In this document: in pieces, positions 7,447 through 17,729 of the stretch
Position numbering within the stretch: position 1 is the stretch's first letter
How the letters are laid out: each line of letters opens with the position of its first letter
Source: Gammaproteobacteria bacterium
GTDB lineage: Bacteria; Pseudomonadota; Gammaproteobacteria; Enterobacterales; GCA-2746155
DNA: 50,092 nt
Assembly: GCA_030589945.1 (NCBI GenBank)
Contig: JAUUZN010000010.1
Span: 1 to 50,092, forward strand
Direction of reading: 5' to 3'
Notes under the pieces: generated by a model
What the model saw: the letters and a program-made list of their open reading frames with translations, nothing else
What the model was told of the DNA's origin: nothing
Database searches by the model: none
Position numbers and translations under genes: made by a program

Positions 7447-8250
7447 TTAAATAGTAAGCGCGAATAAATTTCTAGCATTTTTTGTAGATTCACTAGCAAT
7501 TGTTGCCTCTGGCAACCCGAGAATAGAGGCGAGTTGTTTGACGATCCAGACTAAGTTTTGAGGTGTGTTGGTACGTCCTTTAGGCTTTGGTTGTATTGTT
7601 CTTGGTAAAAGATAAGGTGAATCAGTTTCTATGAGTAATCTATCAAGCGGTAGATACTTTACGGCCTCTTGCAGTTCATGACCTCGCCTTTCGTCACAAA
7701 TCCAACCAGTAATACCAATGTAAAGTCCCAAATCTAGACATGCTCTCAACTGCGATTTATCGCCCGTAAAGCAGTGTATGACACCCGATTTATACTGACC
7801 TTGGTATCTAGACAAAATTTCAGCAAAACGGCTGTGGGCGTCCCTTTGATGCATAAATAGAGGTAGTTGCAGCTCACAGGCTAGCTTCACATGAGTCTCA
7901 AATACTTCCTCTTGAATATCCTGTGGTGAATAATTGCGATTAAAATCTAAACCGCACTCACCAATGGCAACAACTGACTCATCTTGAGCGAGTTGTTGCA
8001 TAATTTTAATATCAGATTGTTTGAAGTCTTTTGCGTCATGAGGATGGCACCCAACGGTCGATGAAAAGTACAGTCGATTGGTTTTTGCAAGCTCTAATGC
8101 CAGAACAGACTCTTCAAGTGAAGTACCAGTGATTATTTGATGAATAACGCCTGCTGATTTTGCATTTTCAACCACGGCATTTAACTGGTTAAATAATCCT
8201 TTGTTCGTTAGGTTAACGCCAATATCAATTAATTGAAGCGGGTCGCTCAA
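7447..8250 (-). CDS. tatD: TatD-family metal-dependent DNase
   Basis: This is a 267-residue TIM-barrel hydrolase. It has the TatD-proper N-terminus DIGVNLT in place of the HxH found in YcfH/YjjV paralogues. It also has ECGLDFNRNYSPQ, a FMHQRDAH region, VIHCFTGD and a terminal ETDSPYLLPR. The start is TTG at 8250, overlapping the tatC stop as TTGA, so translation is probably coupled to tatC; no ATG gives the conserved N-terminus. Family members are magnesium-dependent exonucleases used in DNA repair or turnover. The gene rides in the tat operon but is not needed for Tat export. Confidence 0.93.
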   Translation of the reverse strand: MSDPLQLIDIGVNLTNKGLFNQLNAVVENAKSAGVIHQIITGTSLEESVLALELAKTNRLYFSSTVGCHPHDAKDFKQSDIKIMQQLAQDESVVAIGECGLDFNRNYSPQDIQEEVFETHVKLACELQLPLFMHQRDAHSRFAEILSRYQGQYKSGVIHCFTGDKSQLRACLDLGLYIGITGWICDERRGHELQEAVKYLPLDRLLIETDSPYLLPRTIQPKPKGRTNTPQNLVWIVKQLASILGLPEATIASESTKNARNLFALTI

Positions 8251-9053
8251 GCTTTAGACTCTTTGTCTGATTGAGAATCTGATTGAGAATCTGACTTGTC
8301 CTCTGGCTTAATGAAACCTGCAAAGTAGATACCGACTTCAAACAAGAACCACATGGGAATTGCCAGCAGTGTCTGAGAAATAATATCTGGAGGTGTGAGT
8401 AACATACCTACAACAAAGACACCAACGATGACATAGGGACGTTTTTGTCTGAGGTTATCGGGTGTGGTGATCCCCATTTTTACCAATAATATAATGGCAA
8501 TAGGAATTTCAAAGGTAACCCCAAAGGCAAAAAACATTTTCAGCACGGTATCAAGATAACTGCTGATATCCGGCATGGTTTGCACCCCTTCAAGCTCAAT
8601 GGATGCAAGGAAACCAAAGGCTAGGGGAAATACAATAAAGTAGGCAAACATGAGCCCCACATAAAAGAGCAGAGTGCTTGAGATCATTAATGGGATGGCG
8701 AGTGATTTTTCGTGTTTATAGAGGCCCGGTGCAATAAATCCCCAAATTTGACTCAGGATGTAAGGTATTGCAATAAAAATAGAGAGCACCATGGTCAATT
8801 TAAAAGGAGTAAAGAAGTTTGCCAATACGTCGGTCGCTATCATGCTTGAGTTATTGGGTATTACAGACAGCAATGGTTTAGCGAGGATGTAATAAAGGTC
8901 GGTGGCCCAGTAAAAAAGACTAAAGAAAATAGCAAATACTGCCGTGATCATCTTAAGAAGACGATTTCTCAACTCTAGGAGGTGACTCATCAGTGGCATT
9001 TCTTCGCCAACTGAATTTGAATCTTCAGGTTTATCCTGTTGTTGATCTGTCAT
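8247..9053 (-). CDS. tatC: Sec-independent translocase subunit TatC
   Basis: This polytopic inner-membrane protein of 268 residues has six expected transmembrane helices and the TatC hallmarks: [12 protein letters not shown] at the N-terminus, [17 protein letters not shown] in the first part and a FxFG-like [10 protein letters not shown] later. TatC is the receptor for twin-arginine signal peptides. The start codon overlaps the tatB stop (ATGA) and its end overlaps the TTG start of tatD. The cytoplasmic C-tail ends in a short Ser-Asp-Gln repeat encoded by a direct repeat at 8262-8296. A likely client is the Tat-leader protein at 34174-34713. Confidence 0.97.
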   Translation of the reverse strand: MTDQQQDKPEDSNSVGEEMPLMSHLLELRNRLLKMITAVFAIFFSLFYWATDLYYILAKPLLSVIPNNSSMIATDVLANFFTPFKLTMVLSIFIAIPYILSQIWGFIAPGLYKHEKSLAIPLMISSTLLFYVGLMFAYFIVFPLAFGFLASIELEGVQTMPDISSYLDTVLKMFFAFGVTFEIPIAIILLVKMGITTPDNLRQKRPYVIVGVFVVGMLLTPPDIISQTLLAIPMWFLFEVGIYFAGFIKPEDKSDSQSDSQSDKESKA

Positions 9054-9532
9054 GACTCAGGTTGTATCTTTTTTGTAGGTTCAGTGGGGATATTTGATTC
9101 ATCTGGGTTTACGAAATCTAAGGTAGACTGTTCGCTGTCACTTGTTTGAGGAAGCGGTTCATATTCATGACTAGAGGAGTCATTCTCTGATGAGTTAGTT
9201 TCTGATGAGTCTGTATCAGATGCTGATGAAAGGGGATCTTGAATATCGCTCTGGAAATTTTCAACATCAGCAATGGTATTTTCAGTGAGGCTTTCAAGAT
9301 CGTTAATTCCACTCGACTCGCGGATAGAGTTCTCACCTTCTTTAATTTTTTGGCGGATTTCATCAAGTTGAAGTTCGCGGTCAATTTCACTTTTAACATT
9401 GCCAATCATTCTGCGGGCGCGGCCGATCCACAGACCAGCAGTTCTTGCCGCGATCGGTAAACGCTCCGGTCCAAGAATTAAAAGAGCGACGACTGCTATT
9501 AGACAGAGTTCCCAAAAACCAATATCAAACAT
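9050..9532 (-). CDS. tatB: Sec-independent translocase subunit TatB
   Basis: The 160-residue protein has one N-terminal membrane helix ([19 protein letters not shown]), the conserved GPERLP hinge with Glu and Pro, an amphipathic helix ([15 protein letters not shown]), and a long Ser/Asp/Glu-rich variable tail. The GPERLP motif and length distinguish it from TatA. It forms the substrate-receptor complex with TatC and overlaps it by four bases. It begins 6 bases after tatA ends. Confidence 0.96.
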   Translation of the reverse strand: MFDIGFWELCLIAVVALLILGPERLPIAARTAGLWIGRARRMIGNVKSEIDRELQLDEIRQKIKEGENSIRESSGINDLESLTENTIADVENFQSDIQDPLSSASDTDSSETNSSENDSSSHEYEPLPQTSDSEQSTLDFVNPDESNIPTEPTKKIQPES

Positions 9533-9538
9533 AACGAA

Positions 9539-9790
9539 TTAACTATTCTGTTTTTCCTCAGAGGAAGACTTTTGCTCAACCTCATCTTCGGTAGAGCCCT
9601 CAATGATTCTACCTTCAACCTTGTCGGTTGAATTGTCACTGGACTCTTTATCTTCTTTTTCATTAATGGCTGATTTGAAGCTTTTCATCGCGCCGCCGAG
9701 GTCAGAGCCCATATTTCGTAATTTCTTAGTACCAAATATTAGAACGATGATCACTAGAACGATTATTAACTGCCAGATACTTGGACCCAT
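9539..9790 (-). CDS. tatA: Sec-independent translocase subunit TatA
   Basis: The 83-residue pore-forming subunit of Tat has one short membrane helix ([15 protein letters not shown]), the FGTKKLR hinge with the family's conserved FG, and the amphipathic [15 protein letters not shown] helix, then an acidic tail. Length is usual for TatA. It is first of tatABCD and lies 37 bases after the HIT gene on the same strand, so the operon may begin as far up as ubiE. Confidence 0.97.
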   Translation of the reverse strand: MGPSIWQLIIVLVIIVLIFGTKKLRNMGSDLGGAMKSFKSAINEKEDKESSDNSTDKVEGRIIEGSTEDEVEQKSSSEEKQNS

Positions 9791-9827
9791 TGGAAATCCT
9801 CTTTATAAAATTAAAACTAATAAAATA

Positions 9828-10163
9828 TTAAACAAATGGTAGCGAAGTGCCACCACCTAATATATGTATATGAAGGTGAAAAACTTCTTGTCCGCCACCT
9901 TTACCCGTATTGATGATGGTTCGATAGCCACTTTCTAAACCAAGTGATGCTGCAATCTGTGGAACTTTCATCATCATGTAGCCCATTAAAGCCTCATCTT
10001 CTTGATTTAAATCATCAAGATTGATAATTGGCTTTCTGGGAATCATTAAAACATGTACTGGAGCCTTTGGATAAATATCTTTTATCACCACCAAATGTTC
10101 ATCCTGATAGATGAATTCGGCATCCAGTTCCCCATCAATAATTTTTGAAAATAATGTACTCAT
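9828..10163 (-). CDS. HIT-family nucleotide hydrolase (HinT-like)
   Basis: This is a 111-residue histidine-triad protein. The HIT motif HLHIHILGG is at residues 96-104, preceded by VHVLMIPRKPI and an NTGKGGGQEVFHLH loop typical of HinT (purine nucleoside phosphoramidase). It starts 7 bases downstream of ubiB and precedes tatA, a place occupied by hisIE or a HIT gene in related genomes. The substrate is a nucleoside phosphoramidate or acyl-AMP by family; the physiological role is unclear. Confidence 0.93.
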   Translation of the reverse strand: MSTLFSKIIDGELDAEFIYQDEHLVVIKDIYPKAPVHVLMIPRKPIINLDDLNQEDEALMGYMMMKVPQIAASLGLESGYRTIINTGKGGGQEVFHLHIHILGGGTSLPFV

Positions 10164-10170
10164 TATACCC

Positions 10171-11811
10171 TTATTTACTTCGAAGGCTAAGAATTAGAAA
10201 AATCACCCCGAGAGTTATTAATATAACATCAACGGGAGCGTAATTAGTGGCTCCAGTTCTCAAGAATAGTCCTGAGATTAAGCCAGAAGCGCCACAAATA
10301 GCATAAATTAATCTTCGATGATTTTTTTGCTGAGCTTTTAGTTGCTGATTTAATAGTTGAACCTGCTCTTGGAGTAGTTCATGTTTCTTTTCATCATTAT
10401 TTAAAAATTTGTAAACGAGATCAGGTAACTCTGGAAACTTCTCTCTCCAAAAGGGTGCTCTGCGTTTAATTTCTTCAATTAAAGTAGAAGGACTCATGCG
10501 ATCTTTAAGCCATTTTTCAAGGTACGGCTTAGCAGTTTGCCAGAGATCAAGTTGAGGGTAAAGTTGACGCCCCAATCCTTCCACATAAAGTAGTGTTTTT
10601 TGCAGTAAAACTAACTGTGGTTGAACGGGCATATTAAATTTTCGAGCGGTCTGGAATAGGTTGAGTAAAAAGTCTCCAAAGGATATTTCACTCAAAGGTT
10701 TTCCAAAAATAGGTTCGCAAACGCTGCGTATTGCTGCTTCAAATTCGGCCTGGGGTGTTCCCATTGGTATCCAGCCTGATTCAATATGAAGTTGCGCGAC
10801 CATCTGATAATCACGATTGAAAAAAGCGAGGAAGTTTTCAGCAAGGTATCGTTGATCCGCAACGGTCAAAGAACCCATAATTCCGCAGTCAATGGCGATG
10901 TATTTGGGTTTTTCTGGATCAGAGATATCGACAAAGATGTTTCCTGGGTGCATATCTGCATGAAAGAAACTATCTCTAAACACCTGAGTGAAAAAGATCT
11001 CTACCCCTCGCTCAGCCAAAGCTTGCATATTGGTTCCTGCAGCCTGAAGAGTTTCGATATCTGAAATGGGTACGGCATAGATCCGCTCCATCACCATAAT
11101 ATTTTGATGGCAATAATCCATGTAGACTTCAGGAACATAAAGCATTTGTGAGTCTTGCCAATTTTTCTTTAATTTTATGGTGTTATTGGCTTCTTGCAGT
11201 AAATCTAATTCATTGATAATAGTCGTTTGATAATCTTCAACGACTTCAACGGGCTTGAATCGAAGACTTGCGCTAATATATTTTTCAAGAAAGTGTGCGA
11301 TTCCAGACATCAGCTGAAGATCTGAATTTATTATTTTCTCAATTCCAGGTCGCAAAATTTTAACGACCACTTTTTTGCCGTCTTTCAATTCTGCTGTATG
11401 TACCTGTGCCACCGAAGCAGAGGCCAATGGTTTTGGTTCAAAATTAGTAAAAACCTGATCAATCGATGATCCAATGGCATTTTCTACTATTTGAATGGCT
11501 TTTTCACTTTCAAAGGGATCAACCTGATCTTGAAGAAGAGCTAGAACATCAGCTATTTCAGTTGGAAGCAGATCCCGTCTTGTTGACAATAGTTGTCCAA
11601 ATTTAATAAAAATAGGGCCAAGGATGGTGAGTGCTTTTCTGAGGCGCTCGCCTTCAGACATATTTTTACTGCACCTACCAGTAGTTGGCCCCACCAAAAA
11701 TAACAATAAAGAGAGGGGACGATTTTTCTGAGGTAAAAATTCAAGTAGTCGATACTGTCTACAGACATTGAGTATTACTTTTATTCTAATGAGGCGGTTG
11801 ATTGTTTTCAT
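10171..11811 (-). CDS. ubiB: Ubiquinone biosynthesis ATPase/kinase-like protein UbiB
   Basis: The 546-residue ABC1/ADCK atypical kinase-like protein has the family's N-terminal KxGQ motif (K70-Q73 in [12 protein letters not shown]), the alanine-rich ASASVAQVH loop, a VKILRPG lysine strand, [10 protein letters not shown] catalytic loop and AIDCGIMG metal loop. Two C-terminal hydrophobic helices (about 495-545) anchor it to the inner membrane. UbiB uses ATP to support the ubiquinone-biosynthesis complex. It follows ubiJ by 21 bases in a ubiE-ubiJ-ubiB cluster. Confidence 0.96.
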   Translation of the reverse strand: MKTINRLIRIKVILNVCRQYRLLEFLPQKNRPLSLLLFLVGPTTGRCSKNMSEGERLRKALTILGPIFIKFGQLLSTRRDLLPTEIADVLALLQDQVDPFESEKAIQIVENAIGSSIDQVFTNFEPKPLASASVAQVHTAELKDGKKVVVKILRPGIEKIINSDLQLMSGIAHFLEKYISASLRFKPVEVVEDYQTTIINELDLLQEANNTIKLKKNWQDSQMLYVPEVYMDYCHQNIMVMERIYAVPISDIETLQAAGTNMQALAERGVEIFFTQVFRDSFFHADMHPGNIFVDISDPEKPKYIAIDCGIMGSLTVADQRYLAENFLAFFNRDYQMVAQLHIESGWIPMGTPQAEFEAAIRSVCEPIFGKPLSEISFGDFLLNLFQTARKFNMPVQPQLVLLQKTLLYVEGLGRQLYPQLDLWQTAKPYLEKWLKDRMSPSTLIEEIKRRAPFWREKFPELPDLVYKFLNNDEKKHELLQEQVQLLNQQLKAQQKNHRRLIYAICGASGLISGLFLRTGATNYAPVDVILITLGVIFLILSLRSK

Positions 11812-11832
11812 CTGGGTCGAATAGTGATTAGA

Positions 11833-12465
11833 TTAAACGCGATGTTGATCATCAAAGTGAGTATTTTGAAATCTTTCAATAAGGTTATTGGCTCTATTTT
11901 CAAGTTCACTGAGATCATCAAAAAAGTTTTCTACTTCAATTTTTGTGGGGGTGAGTCGTAATTCTTCCTGTACATATTCTCCAAGATTATCCTGAGTGTT
12001 TTCAAATATTTCCTTGAACCAGGCTCCAGCCTTCTTTGCAATGTGTGCTGCCTGATGCGCAAAGATATCGCCGGTAACGTCGGAGAGGGCTTCTTCCCAA
12101 TCAATATTAAGCCCTTTAAATAATTGTTCAAATTTTTGACCCGTCGCAACATCACCTTCAAAATGAATGCCACTGTCGCTGGTCATTTCAGATTCATCAA
12201 TAAATTGACTGATGCCCATTGAAAAGAAGTCCCAACTCTTACCCATCAGTTTTACGTTAGGCTTGCCTTCATAGGAAGACAAAACTGTAATTTGGTGTTC
12301 GTCGGGTAAAAAGAAAAGTTCAACATTCCAATCGGTGAGTACTATTGCTATAACGCGGCCAGAGATGGTTTTTAATTTAGCTTGGTAACTGGGATCAAGT
12401 GGCAAAACTCGATTCAGTGAAATCTCTACGGCACCTGCCAATGTACTGTTAAAGGTTTCGTTCAA
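11833..12465 (-). CDS. ubiJ: Ubiquinone biosynthesis accessory factor UbiJ
   Basis: This 210-residue protein has an N-terminal SCP2-like lipid-binding domain ([20 protein letters not shown], then [17 protein letters not shown]) and a C-terminal helical, coiled-coil-like tail ([15 protein letters not shown]). UbiJ binds polyprenylated intermediates and scaffolds the ubiquinone biosynthesis complex. The start overlaps the ubiE stop (ATGA), indicating coupling. The conserved ubiE-ubiJ-ubiB order supports the call although the sequence itself is weakly conserved. Confidence 0.9.
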   Translation of the reverse strand: MNETFNSTLAGAVEISLNRVLPLDPSYQAKLKTISGRVIAIVLTDWNVELFFLPDEHQITVLSSYEGKPNVKLMGKSWDFFSMGISQFIDESEMTSDSGIHFEGDVATGQKFEQLFKGLNIDWEEALSDVTGDIFAHQAAHIAKKAGAWFKEIFENTQDNLGEYVQEELRLTPTKIEVENFFDDLSELENRANNLIERFQNTHFDDQHRV

Positions 12466-13211
12466 AATTTAAAACCTCGATGAAGTGCAACAATGCCACC
12501 AGCAAGATTATGAATATCACATTGCTCAAATCCTGCATCAAGTACCATGCCCTTGAGAGTCTGTTGATCAGGATGCATCCGAATGGACTCGGCTAAATAT
12601 TGATAACTATCGGAATCACCAGCCACCAATTTGCCTATTTGCGGTAGAATTTTAAATGAATAGGCGTCATACACTTTTTCAAGTAGTTCGTTATTGGGTT
12701 TAGAAAACTCCAGTATGAGAAGTCGTCCACCGGGCTTGAGTACCCTGAATATTGATCGAAGCGCCGCCTCTTTATCGGTTACATTTCTCAGACCAAAAGC
12801 AATGGTGACACAATCAAAAAGATTATCTTCAAAGGGAAGAGCTTCAGCATTTGCTTGAACGTATTCAATATTACCTATAAATCCTTTATCGGCCATTCGA
12901 TCTCGACCCACTTTTAACATGGAGTCATTAATATCGGAAAGAATTATTTTTCCAGTAGGGCCTACTCGCGGTGCCATTAAAGCTGCCAGATCGCCAGTTC
13001 CGCCAGCGAGGTCGAGAATAGTTTGTCCTTTACGAACCGCTGAGAGTTCTATGGTGTAACGTTTCCATAGTCGATGGACACCGAAGGACATCAGATCATT
13101 CATGATGTCATAGCTATTAGCGACCGAATGGAATACACCTGCAACGAGGTTTGCTTTATCATCCGAATTGACGGTTTTGTAACCGAAATGTGTATCCTGA
13201 CCTTTATCCAT
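12462..13211 (-). CDS. ubiE: Demethylmenaquinone/ubiquinone C-methyltransferase UbiE
   Basis: The 249-residue class I SAM methyltransferase is typical of UbiE: HFGYKTV near the N-terminus, [18 protein letters not shown], the SAM loop [31 protein letters not shown], and LILEFSKP. It performs the C-methylation step in ubiquinone (and menaquinone) synthesis in the cytoplasm. A sigma-70-type promoter lies at 13257-13285. Downstream ubiJ overlaps it by four bases. Confidence 0.97.
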   Translation of the reverse strand: MDKGQDTHFGYKTVNSDDKANLVAGVFHSVANSYDIMNDLMSFGVHRLWKRYTIELSAVRKGQTILDLAGGTGDLAALMAPRVGPTGKIILSDINDSMLKVGRDRMADKGFIGNIEYVQANAEALPFEDNLFDCVTIAFGLRNVTDKEAALRSIFRVLKPGGRLLILEFSKPNNELLEKVYDAYSFKILPQIGKLVAGDSDSYQYLAESIRMHPDQQTLKGMVLDAGFEQCDIHNLAGGIVALHRGFKF

Positions 13212-13256
13212 TTTTATTCTCGAATTTTATTCTACTAGCTTGCTGTTTGGACACTA

Positions 13257-13285
13257 ATTATAGTCGAGATTGCTGCCCTGTGAAA
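13257..13285 (-). promoter_or_regulatory. Sigma-70-type promoter for ubiE-ubiJ-ubiB
   Basis: Read on the minus strand, TTTCAC (13280-13285) is separated by 17 bases from a perfect TATAAT (13257-13262). A start about 40 bases upstream of the ubiE ATG would follow. It sits in the 91-base gap between hslU and ubiE and gives the ubi-tat cluster its own transcription. Confidence 0.6.
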
Positions 13286-13302
13286 CACTAGAGAGTGGAA
13301 TA

Positions 13303-14634
13303 CTAGAGAATGTATTGGCTTAAATCTTCATCCTCAACCAGCTCATTGAGTTGCTCGTTCACATATTGCTCATCAATGACGATATCCTTTGAGGCTTCAT
13401 AATCGCTGAATGATATGCTCTCCAACAGGCGTTCCATGACCGTGTGTAGGCGGCGCGCACCAATGTTTTCTGTTGTTTCATTGACCTGAAAAGCTATTTC
13501 AGCCAGTCGTTGAATTCCGTCTTCTTTAAACTCAAGGTTACAATTCTCGGTTTCCATTAATGCAATGTATTGTTTGCTGAGCGAAGCATCGGGCTCAGTT
13601 AAAATTCGTACAAAATCTTCGGTGGTCAAGGCTTTGAGTTCTACGCGTATTGGCAGTCTTCCCTGGAGTTCAGGTATGAGGTCCGATGGCTTTGCCAGAT
13701 GAAATGCTCCTGAGGCGATAAATAAAATATGATCAGACTTTACCATGCCGTATTTAGTATTTACGGTACAACCTTCAACCAAAGGCAACAGATCGCGTTG
13801 AACACCCTCTCTTGAAACCTCGCCACCTGAAGAATTGTCAGAGCGTTTTGCAACCTTGTCGAGTTCATCGAGAAAGACGATACCATTTTGTTCTACAACC
13901 TCAACGGCGCGATTTTTTAACTCATCCATATTAACTAATTTTTCTGATTCTTCATCAGCTAATAGTTTGAACGCGTTCTTAATTTTCAACTTTCGCTGTT
14001 GTGCATTCTTGGGAGACATATTCTGGAACATGCCTTGCAATTGATTGGTCATTTCTTCCATGCCAGGAGGCGCCATGATTTCAATACCGACCGATGGACT
14101 TGTGATTGCTAATTCAATTTCTTTATCGTCCAGATCACCCTCACGTAATTTTTTACGGAAGACTTGGCGAGTATTGCTTTCTTTTGATTCTGTCTCCGGT
14201 TGGTCAAACTCATTCCTCGCAGTTGGTAACAGTGCATCAAGAATTCGTTCTTCAGCGGCTTCTTCAGCCCGTACCTTAACTTTCTTAAAAGCTTGTTCAC
14301 GTGTCATTTTCATTGATATATCAACAAGATCACGAATAATTGATTCTACGTCGCGACCAACGTAACCCACTTCTGTAAACTTTGTCGCTTCAATCTTAAT
14401 GAAAGGAGCGTTGGCAAGTTTGGCAAGTCGTCGAGCAATTTCAGTTTTACCAACGCCGGTTGGACCAATCATCAGTATGTTTTTTGGTGTAATTTCATTG
14501 CGTAAATCTTCATCAACCTGCATGCGGCGCCACCGGTTTCTCAGTGCAATTGCAACAGCACGTTTGGCGTCATCCTGTCCGACAATGTGCTTATCAAGTT
14601 CGTGAACAATTTCTCGTGGTGTCATATGGGACAT
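13303..14634 (-). CDS. hslU: HslUV protease ATPase subunit HslU
   Basis: The 443-residue AAA+ unfoldase starts [20 protein letters not shown], as in E. coli. It has Walker A GPTGVGKT at 57-64, the pore loop GYVGRD at 90-95, Walker B IVFLDELD at 252-259, a variable I-domain in between and the terminal SQYIL that activates HslV. It feeds unfolded substrates into the HslV peptidase. The start codon shares one base with the hslV stop (TAATG), so the two are translationally coupled. They are expected to respond to heat via the promoter at 15261-15288. Confidence 0.98.
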   Translation of the reverse strand: MSHMTPREIVHELDKHIVGQDDAKRAVAIALRNRWRRMQVDEDLRNEITPKNILMIGPTGVGKTEIARRLAKLANAPFIKIEATKFTEVGYVGRDVESIIRDLVDISMKMTREQAFKKVKVRAEEAAEERILDALLPTARNEFDQPETESKESNTRQVFRKKLREGDLDDKEIELAITSPSVGIEIMAPPGMEEMTNQLQGMFQNMSPKNAQQRKLKIKNAFKLLADEESEKLVNMDELKNRAVEVVEQNGIVFLDELDKVAKRSDNSSGGEVSREGVQRDLLPLVEGCTVNTKYGMVKSDHILFIASGAFHLAKPSDLIPELQGRLPIRVELKALTTEDFVRILTEPDASLSKQYIALMETENCNLEFKEDGIQRLAEIAFQVNETTENIGARRLHTVMERLLESISFSDYEASKDIVIDEQYVNEQLNELVEDEDLSQYIL

Positions 14635-15176
14635 TAGTTACTTTCCAGTTCTTCGATGGTTAAATTATGATTAGTGTAGATGCAGATATCACCGGCAATG
14701 TTGAGACTTTTCTCAACAATTTCTCTTGCAGATAAATCACTGTTATCCAGTAGCGCCATTGCCGCGGCCTGGGCAAAAGGTCCGCCTGAACCAATGGCCA
14801 TTAAACCGTCAGGAGGCTCAATCACGTCACCGTTACCAGTAATAATTAATGAGTCTTGTGAATCGGCAACCGTCAGCAGTGCTTCAAGACGTCGTAACAT
14901 TTTATCGGTACGCCAATCCTTCGCTAATTCAACGGCAGCCCTCATGAGTTTGCCTTGGTGAGCTTCAAGTTTACGTTCAAATCGTTCAAATAAAGTAAAA
15001 GCATCTGCTGTACCGCCTGCGAACCCAGCAATAACCTTATCGTGAAACAAACGACGCACTTTGCGTGCATTGCCCTTCATTACGGTATTACCCTGGGTGA
15101 CCTGTCCATCACCACCAATAACGACCTTGCCGCCTCTGCGAACAGAAAGAATTGTAGTACCTCGAAATTGTTCCAT
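14634..15176 (-). CDS. hslV: HslUV protease peptidase subunit HslV
   Basis: This 180-residue proteasome-beta-like threonine peptidase starts [16 protein letters not shown]; the catalytic Thr7 is exposed after processing. Conserved GDGQVTQGN and [11 protein letters not shown] follow. I chose the ATG at 15176. A longer frame reaches 15287, but its extra 37 residues are not part of the family, and they would overlap the sigma-32 promoter at 15261-15288. HslV assembles as a double hexamer capped by HslU. It degrades misfolded and regulatory proteins such as those of the heat and SOS responses. Confidence 0.97.
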   Translation of the reverse strand: MEQFRGTTILSVRRGGKVVIGGDGQVTQGNTVMKGNARKVRRLFHDKVIAGFAGGTADAFTLFERFERKLEAHQGKLMRAAVELAKDWRTDKMLRRLEALLTVADSQDSLIITGNGDVIEPPDGLMAIGSGGPFAQAAAMALLDNSDLSAREIVEKSLNIAGDICIYTNHNLTIEELESN

Positions 15177-15260
15177 TTTGATGTTCTCTGTAGGTATGAA
15201 TATAGAAATTAATTCTAGAATATTATTCGATTTTTGTTGTATGAATAATGGTATATGAAC

Positions 15261-15288
15261 TATGGGGTTATTGATGCATGGTTTCAAG
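15261..15288 (-). promoter_or_regulatory. Sigma-32 heat-shock promoter for hslVU
   Basis: On the minus strand CTTGAAA (15282-15288) is followed, after 14 bases, by CCCCATA (15261-15267), matching the sigma-32 consensus CTTGAAA-N(11-16)-CCCCAT almost perfectly. Transcription would start near 15253, giving a leader of roughly 77 bases before the hslV ATG. Confidence 0.85.
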
Positions 15289-15362
15289 GCGTGATGCTAT
15301 TGAGCACGAGCTTGTATTTTTAATGTGCCATTCACTAAGTGAGTTAGATTAAATTGAAGAAT

Positions 15363-15388
15363 ATTGTAAAATTACCAAATTTTACAAT
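15363..15388 (-). terminator. Possible AT-rich terminator at end of argS-SPOR transcript
   Basis: A perfect 11-bp inverted repeat, ATTGTAAAATT-ACCA-AATTTTACAAT (plus strand), spans the last codons and stop of the SPOR gene. On the minus strand it is followed by a moderately T-rich stretch. It lies just upstream of the hslVU heat-shock promoter and so may insulate the two transcripts. The stem is A/T-rich and hence weak for a classical intrinsic terminator. Confidence 0.45.
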
Positions 15389-15938
15389 TATTAATATTAT
15401 TTCGCTCCAGTTGATGCCTCTCCCGTTCAGCCATTCGTTTGCTTTTGTAGGGGCCTAGTGTCACTCGAAACCAGCGCATACCACTCTTTTCAACGGTGGG
15501 ATTAATATTAGCACTAAAACCATTCATGGCAATTTGAGCTTTAAGATTTTCAGCGGAGGATTTTTTTCTGAATGATCCACACTGCATAATCAGACTAATT
15601 TCTTTGCGTTTTTTTATGGGGAGTTGAGCGACATCATCGTCTATATTGATTTCTTTTTTTACAAGCTCTGTATGAAAACTGAAATCGGAGGGTGTTATTT
15701 CTGCTGCTGGCACGGCCTGATATTCTGATTCTGCCGAAGGTTTTTCTTTTGGTTTTTCAACGACGGTCTGCTTTTTGTTATCAAACACATTTGAACGCAA
15801 TGCAAACATTACGATGGCTCCGATCAGTAATCCTGCAACTAACCATATCCATCCAGGAATCGTTGCTGGTTTGTCCTTGTTTTTAAACCTAGAAGCACTG
15901 CCACGTTTTTTAGTTTTTTTAGCGAAATCTTGACTCAT
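15372..15938 (-). CDS. FtsN-like SPOR-domain cell division protein
   Basis: This 188-residue bitopic membrane protein has a basic cytoplasmic N-terminus (FAKKTKKRGSASRFKNKD), one transmembrane helix (IWLVAGLLIGAIVMFAL, about 31-47), a Pro/Glu-rich periplasmic linker and a C-terminal SPOR domain (about 112-188; IMQCGSFRKKSSAENLKAQ, then WFRVTLGPYKSKRMAE). SPOR domains bind denuded septal glycan. The architecture is that of short FtsN-like proteins, and the argS-SPOR-hslV neighbourhood matches that of the Pseudomonas SPOR gene in the same place. It starts 6 bases after argS. Confidence 0.85.
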   Translation of the reverse strand: MSQDFAKKTKKRGSASRFKNKDKPATIPGWIWLVAGLLIGAIVMFALRSNVFDNKKQTVVEKPKEKPSAESEYQAVPAAEITPSDFSFHTELVKKEINIDDDVAQLPIKKRKEISLIMQCGSFRKKSSAENLKAQIAMNGFSANINPTVEKSGMRWFRVTLGPYKSKRMAERERHQLERNNINNCKIW

Positions 15939-15944
15939 GGCTAA

Positions 15945-17729
15945 TTACATCGACTCAGGAGCAGACACGCCTAAAATGCCTAAACCATTGGAGAGAGTTT
16001 GTTTGGTTGCAAGGATGAGATTAAATCGGGCGTTCCTCAAAGAGGCGTCATCAATAATGAATTTCTCGGCATTGTAATAACTATGAAAATCATTCGCCAA
16101 ATCACGAAGATAATGTGCAATGCTGTGTGGTTCAAGATTTTTGGCTGATGTTTTAATAATTTCTGGATATGCGGCCAATCTCTTAAGGAGGGCCTGCTCA
16201 TGATCATTGGTTAACAATTCAAGGTTGTCATTGCCTGTATTCATATCATGAGAAAGCTTGGCTTCATCTAGCTTGCGCACCACGCTGCATATTCTTGCGT
16301 GGGCATACTGAATATAATACATAGGGTTTTCATTGGAGCGAGATTTTGCAAGATCGAGGTCAAAATCCATATGTTGTTCGGCTTTTCGCATCACATAAAA
16401 AAATCGTGCCGCATCATTTGAGACTTCTTCACGCAACTCTCTAAGGGTAACAAAAGAGCCACTACGAGTAGACATCTGTACACGTTGACCACCACGATAA
16501 AGAATTGCGAATTGTACCAATGGAATATCAATCTGGTCGGTGTTGGCTCCAAGGGCTTTCAGTGAAGCTTTTACCCTTGCAGTGTATCCATGGTGATCGG
16601 CACCGAAAATATCGATAATTCGGTCAAAGCCTCTATCGAGTTTTTCCATGTGATAGGCAATATCAGATGCAAAGTAGGTCGTTTGTCCATTATCTCGGAC
16701 TGCAACGCGATCTTTATCATCACCAAAATCAGTTGATCGAAACCAAATAGCACCATTTTTTTCATACATGTGGCCGGTTTCAGTTAGTTTGTCGATGCCC
16801 TGTTGAATTGCTCCGGAATCAATTAAGGATTGTTCTGAATACCAACGGTCGAACTCAACACCAAATTCACAAAGGTCCTGTTGAATTTCACTGCGTATGG
16901 CCTCAAGACCAAAATCAAAGAGGGTCTTATATTTTTCTTCAGCTAGAGATGTCTTTGCATTAGTGATTAGATCATCAACATGCTTTTCTTTGTCGCCAGT
17001 TTTTTCAGAGGGCGTTTCGTCCTGATGTACATTGGCGAATAATTCTTCGGGATTGATTACAAAAAGGTCCTGATACTTGTTTTGTAACTCCTCGGCGATA
17101 ACCTTTACATAACCACCCTTATATCCATTAACAGGAAAGATGATGGATTTGCCCGCTAGTTCGAGATATCTGAGGAACACGCTCAGTGCCAGAATATGCA
17201 TTTGTCGACCGGCATCATTCACATAATATTCACGATGGACATCCCAACCTGTGAGACTGAGTAAATTAGATAGGCTGGCGCCATAGGCTGCTCCTCGGCC
17301 GTGGCCTACATGTAACGGCCCTGTGGGATTCGCAGAGACAAATTCAACGATGACTTTTTTCTTTGTACCATCAGTATTCAGTCCTTCGTCACAACTACCA
17401 AAGTTGACGCCTTGCTCAATAGCCTGTTTTACGATGGCGGTGGTACTTTCGTCAGAGAGGAAAAAATTAATAAATCCTGGACCTGCAATAGAAACACTTT
17501 TAACAATGGATGATTGAGGAATTGCGTTAATAATTAACTCGGCCATTTCGCGTGGGTTTTTTCCGGCAGCTTTCGCTGAAACCATTGCAATGTTGGTTGC
17601 CAGATCGCCATGTGATGGATCACGGGTGCGATCAACATTAAACCTAGGAGAGAACTCACTGGATAATACAGCATCATTTTTCAACTGCTGAATTGCCAAA
17701 TGGAGTAATTGTTCTAACTGTTGCTTCAT
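15945..17729 (-). CDS. argS: Arginyl-tRNA synthetase
   Basis: This is a 594-residue class I synthetase. It has an N-terminal Add1 domain, the HIGH-type motif in GPLHVGHGRGAAYG, a large catalytic core with DIFGADHHGY, a degenerate KMSKS region (QMSTRSGSFVTL), and a DALR anticodon-binding C-terminus with QYAHARICS. It charges tRNA-Arg and needs tRNA for activation. The ATG at 17729 is preferred over an in-frame TTG at 17747: it has a GGGA purine signal upstream and matches the normal start of the family. Confidence 0.95.
   Translation of the reverse strand: MKQQLEQLLHLAIQQLKNDAVLSSEFSPRFNVDRTRDPSHGDLATNIAMVSAKAAGKNPREMAELIINAIPQSSIVKSVSIAGPGFINFFLSDESTTAIVKQAIEQGVNFGSCDEGLNTDGTKKKVIVEFVSANPTGPLHVGHGRGAAYGASLSNLLSLTGWDVHREYYVNDAGRQMHILALSVFLRYLELAGKSIIFPVNGYKGGYVKVIAEELQNKYQDLFVINPEELFANVHQDETPSEKTGDKEKHVDDLITNAKTSLAEEKYKTLFDFGLEAIRSEIQQDLCEFGVEFDRWYSEQSLIDSGAIQQGIDKLTETGHMYEKNGAIWFRSTDFGDDKDRVAVRDNGQTTYFASDIAYHMEKLDRGFDRIIDIFGADHHGYTARVKASLKALGANTDQIDIPLVQFAILYRGGQRVQMSTRSGSFVTLRELREEVSNDAARFFYVMRKAEQHMDFDLDLAKSRSNENPMYYIQYAHARICSVVRKLDEAKLSHDMNTGNDNLELLTNDHEQALLKRLAAYPEIIKTSAKNLEPHSIAHYLRDLANDFHSYYNAEKFIIDDASLRNARFNLILATKQTLSNGLGILGVSAPESM

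Noticed and set aside
15177-15287. N-terminal extension of hslV by 37 codons
   Set aside because: The extra residues are not in the family and overlap the sigma-32 promoter; the Thr protease needs its short N-terminus.
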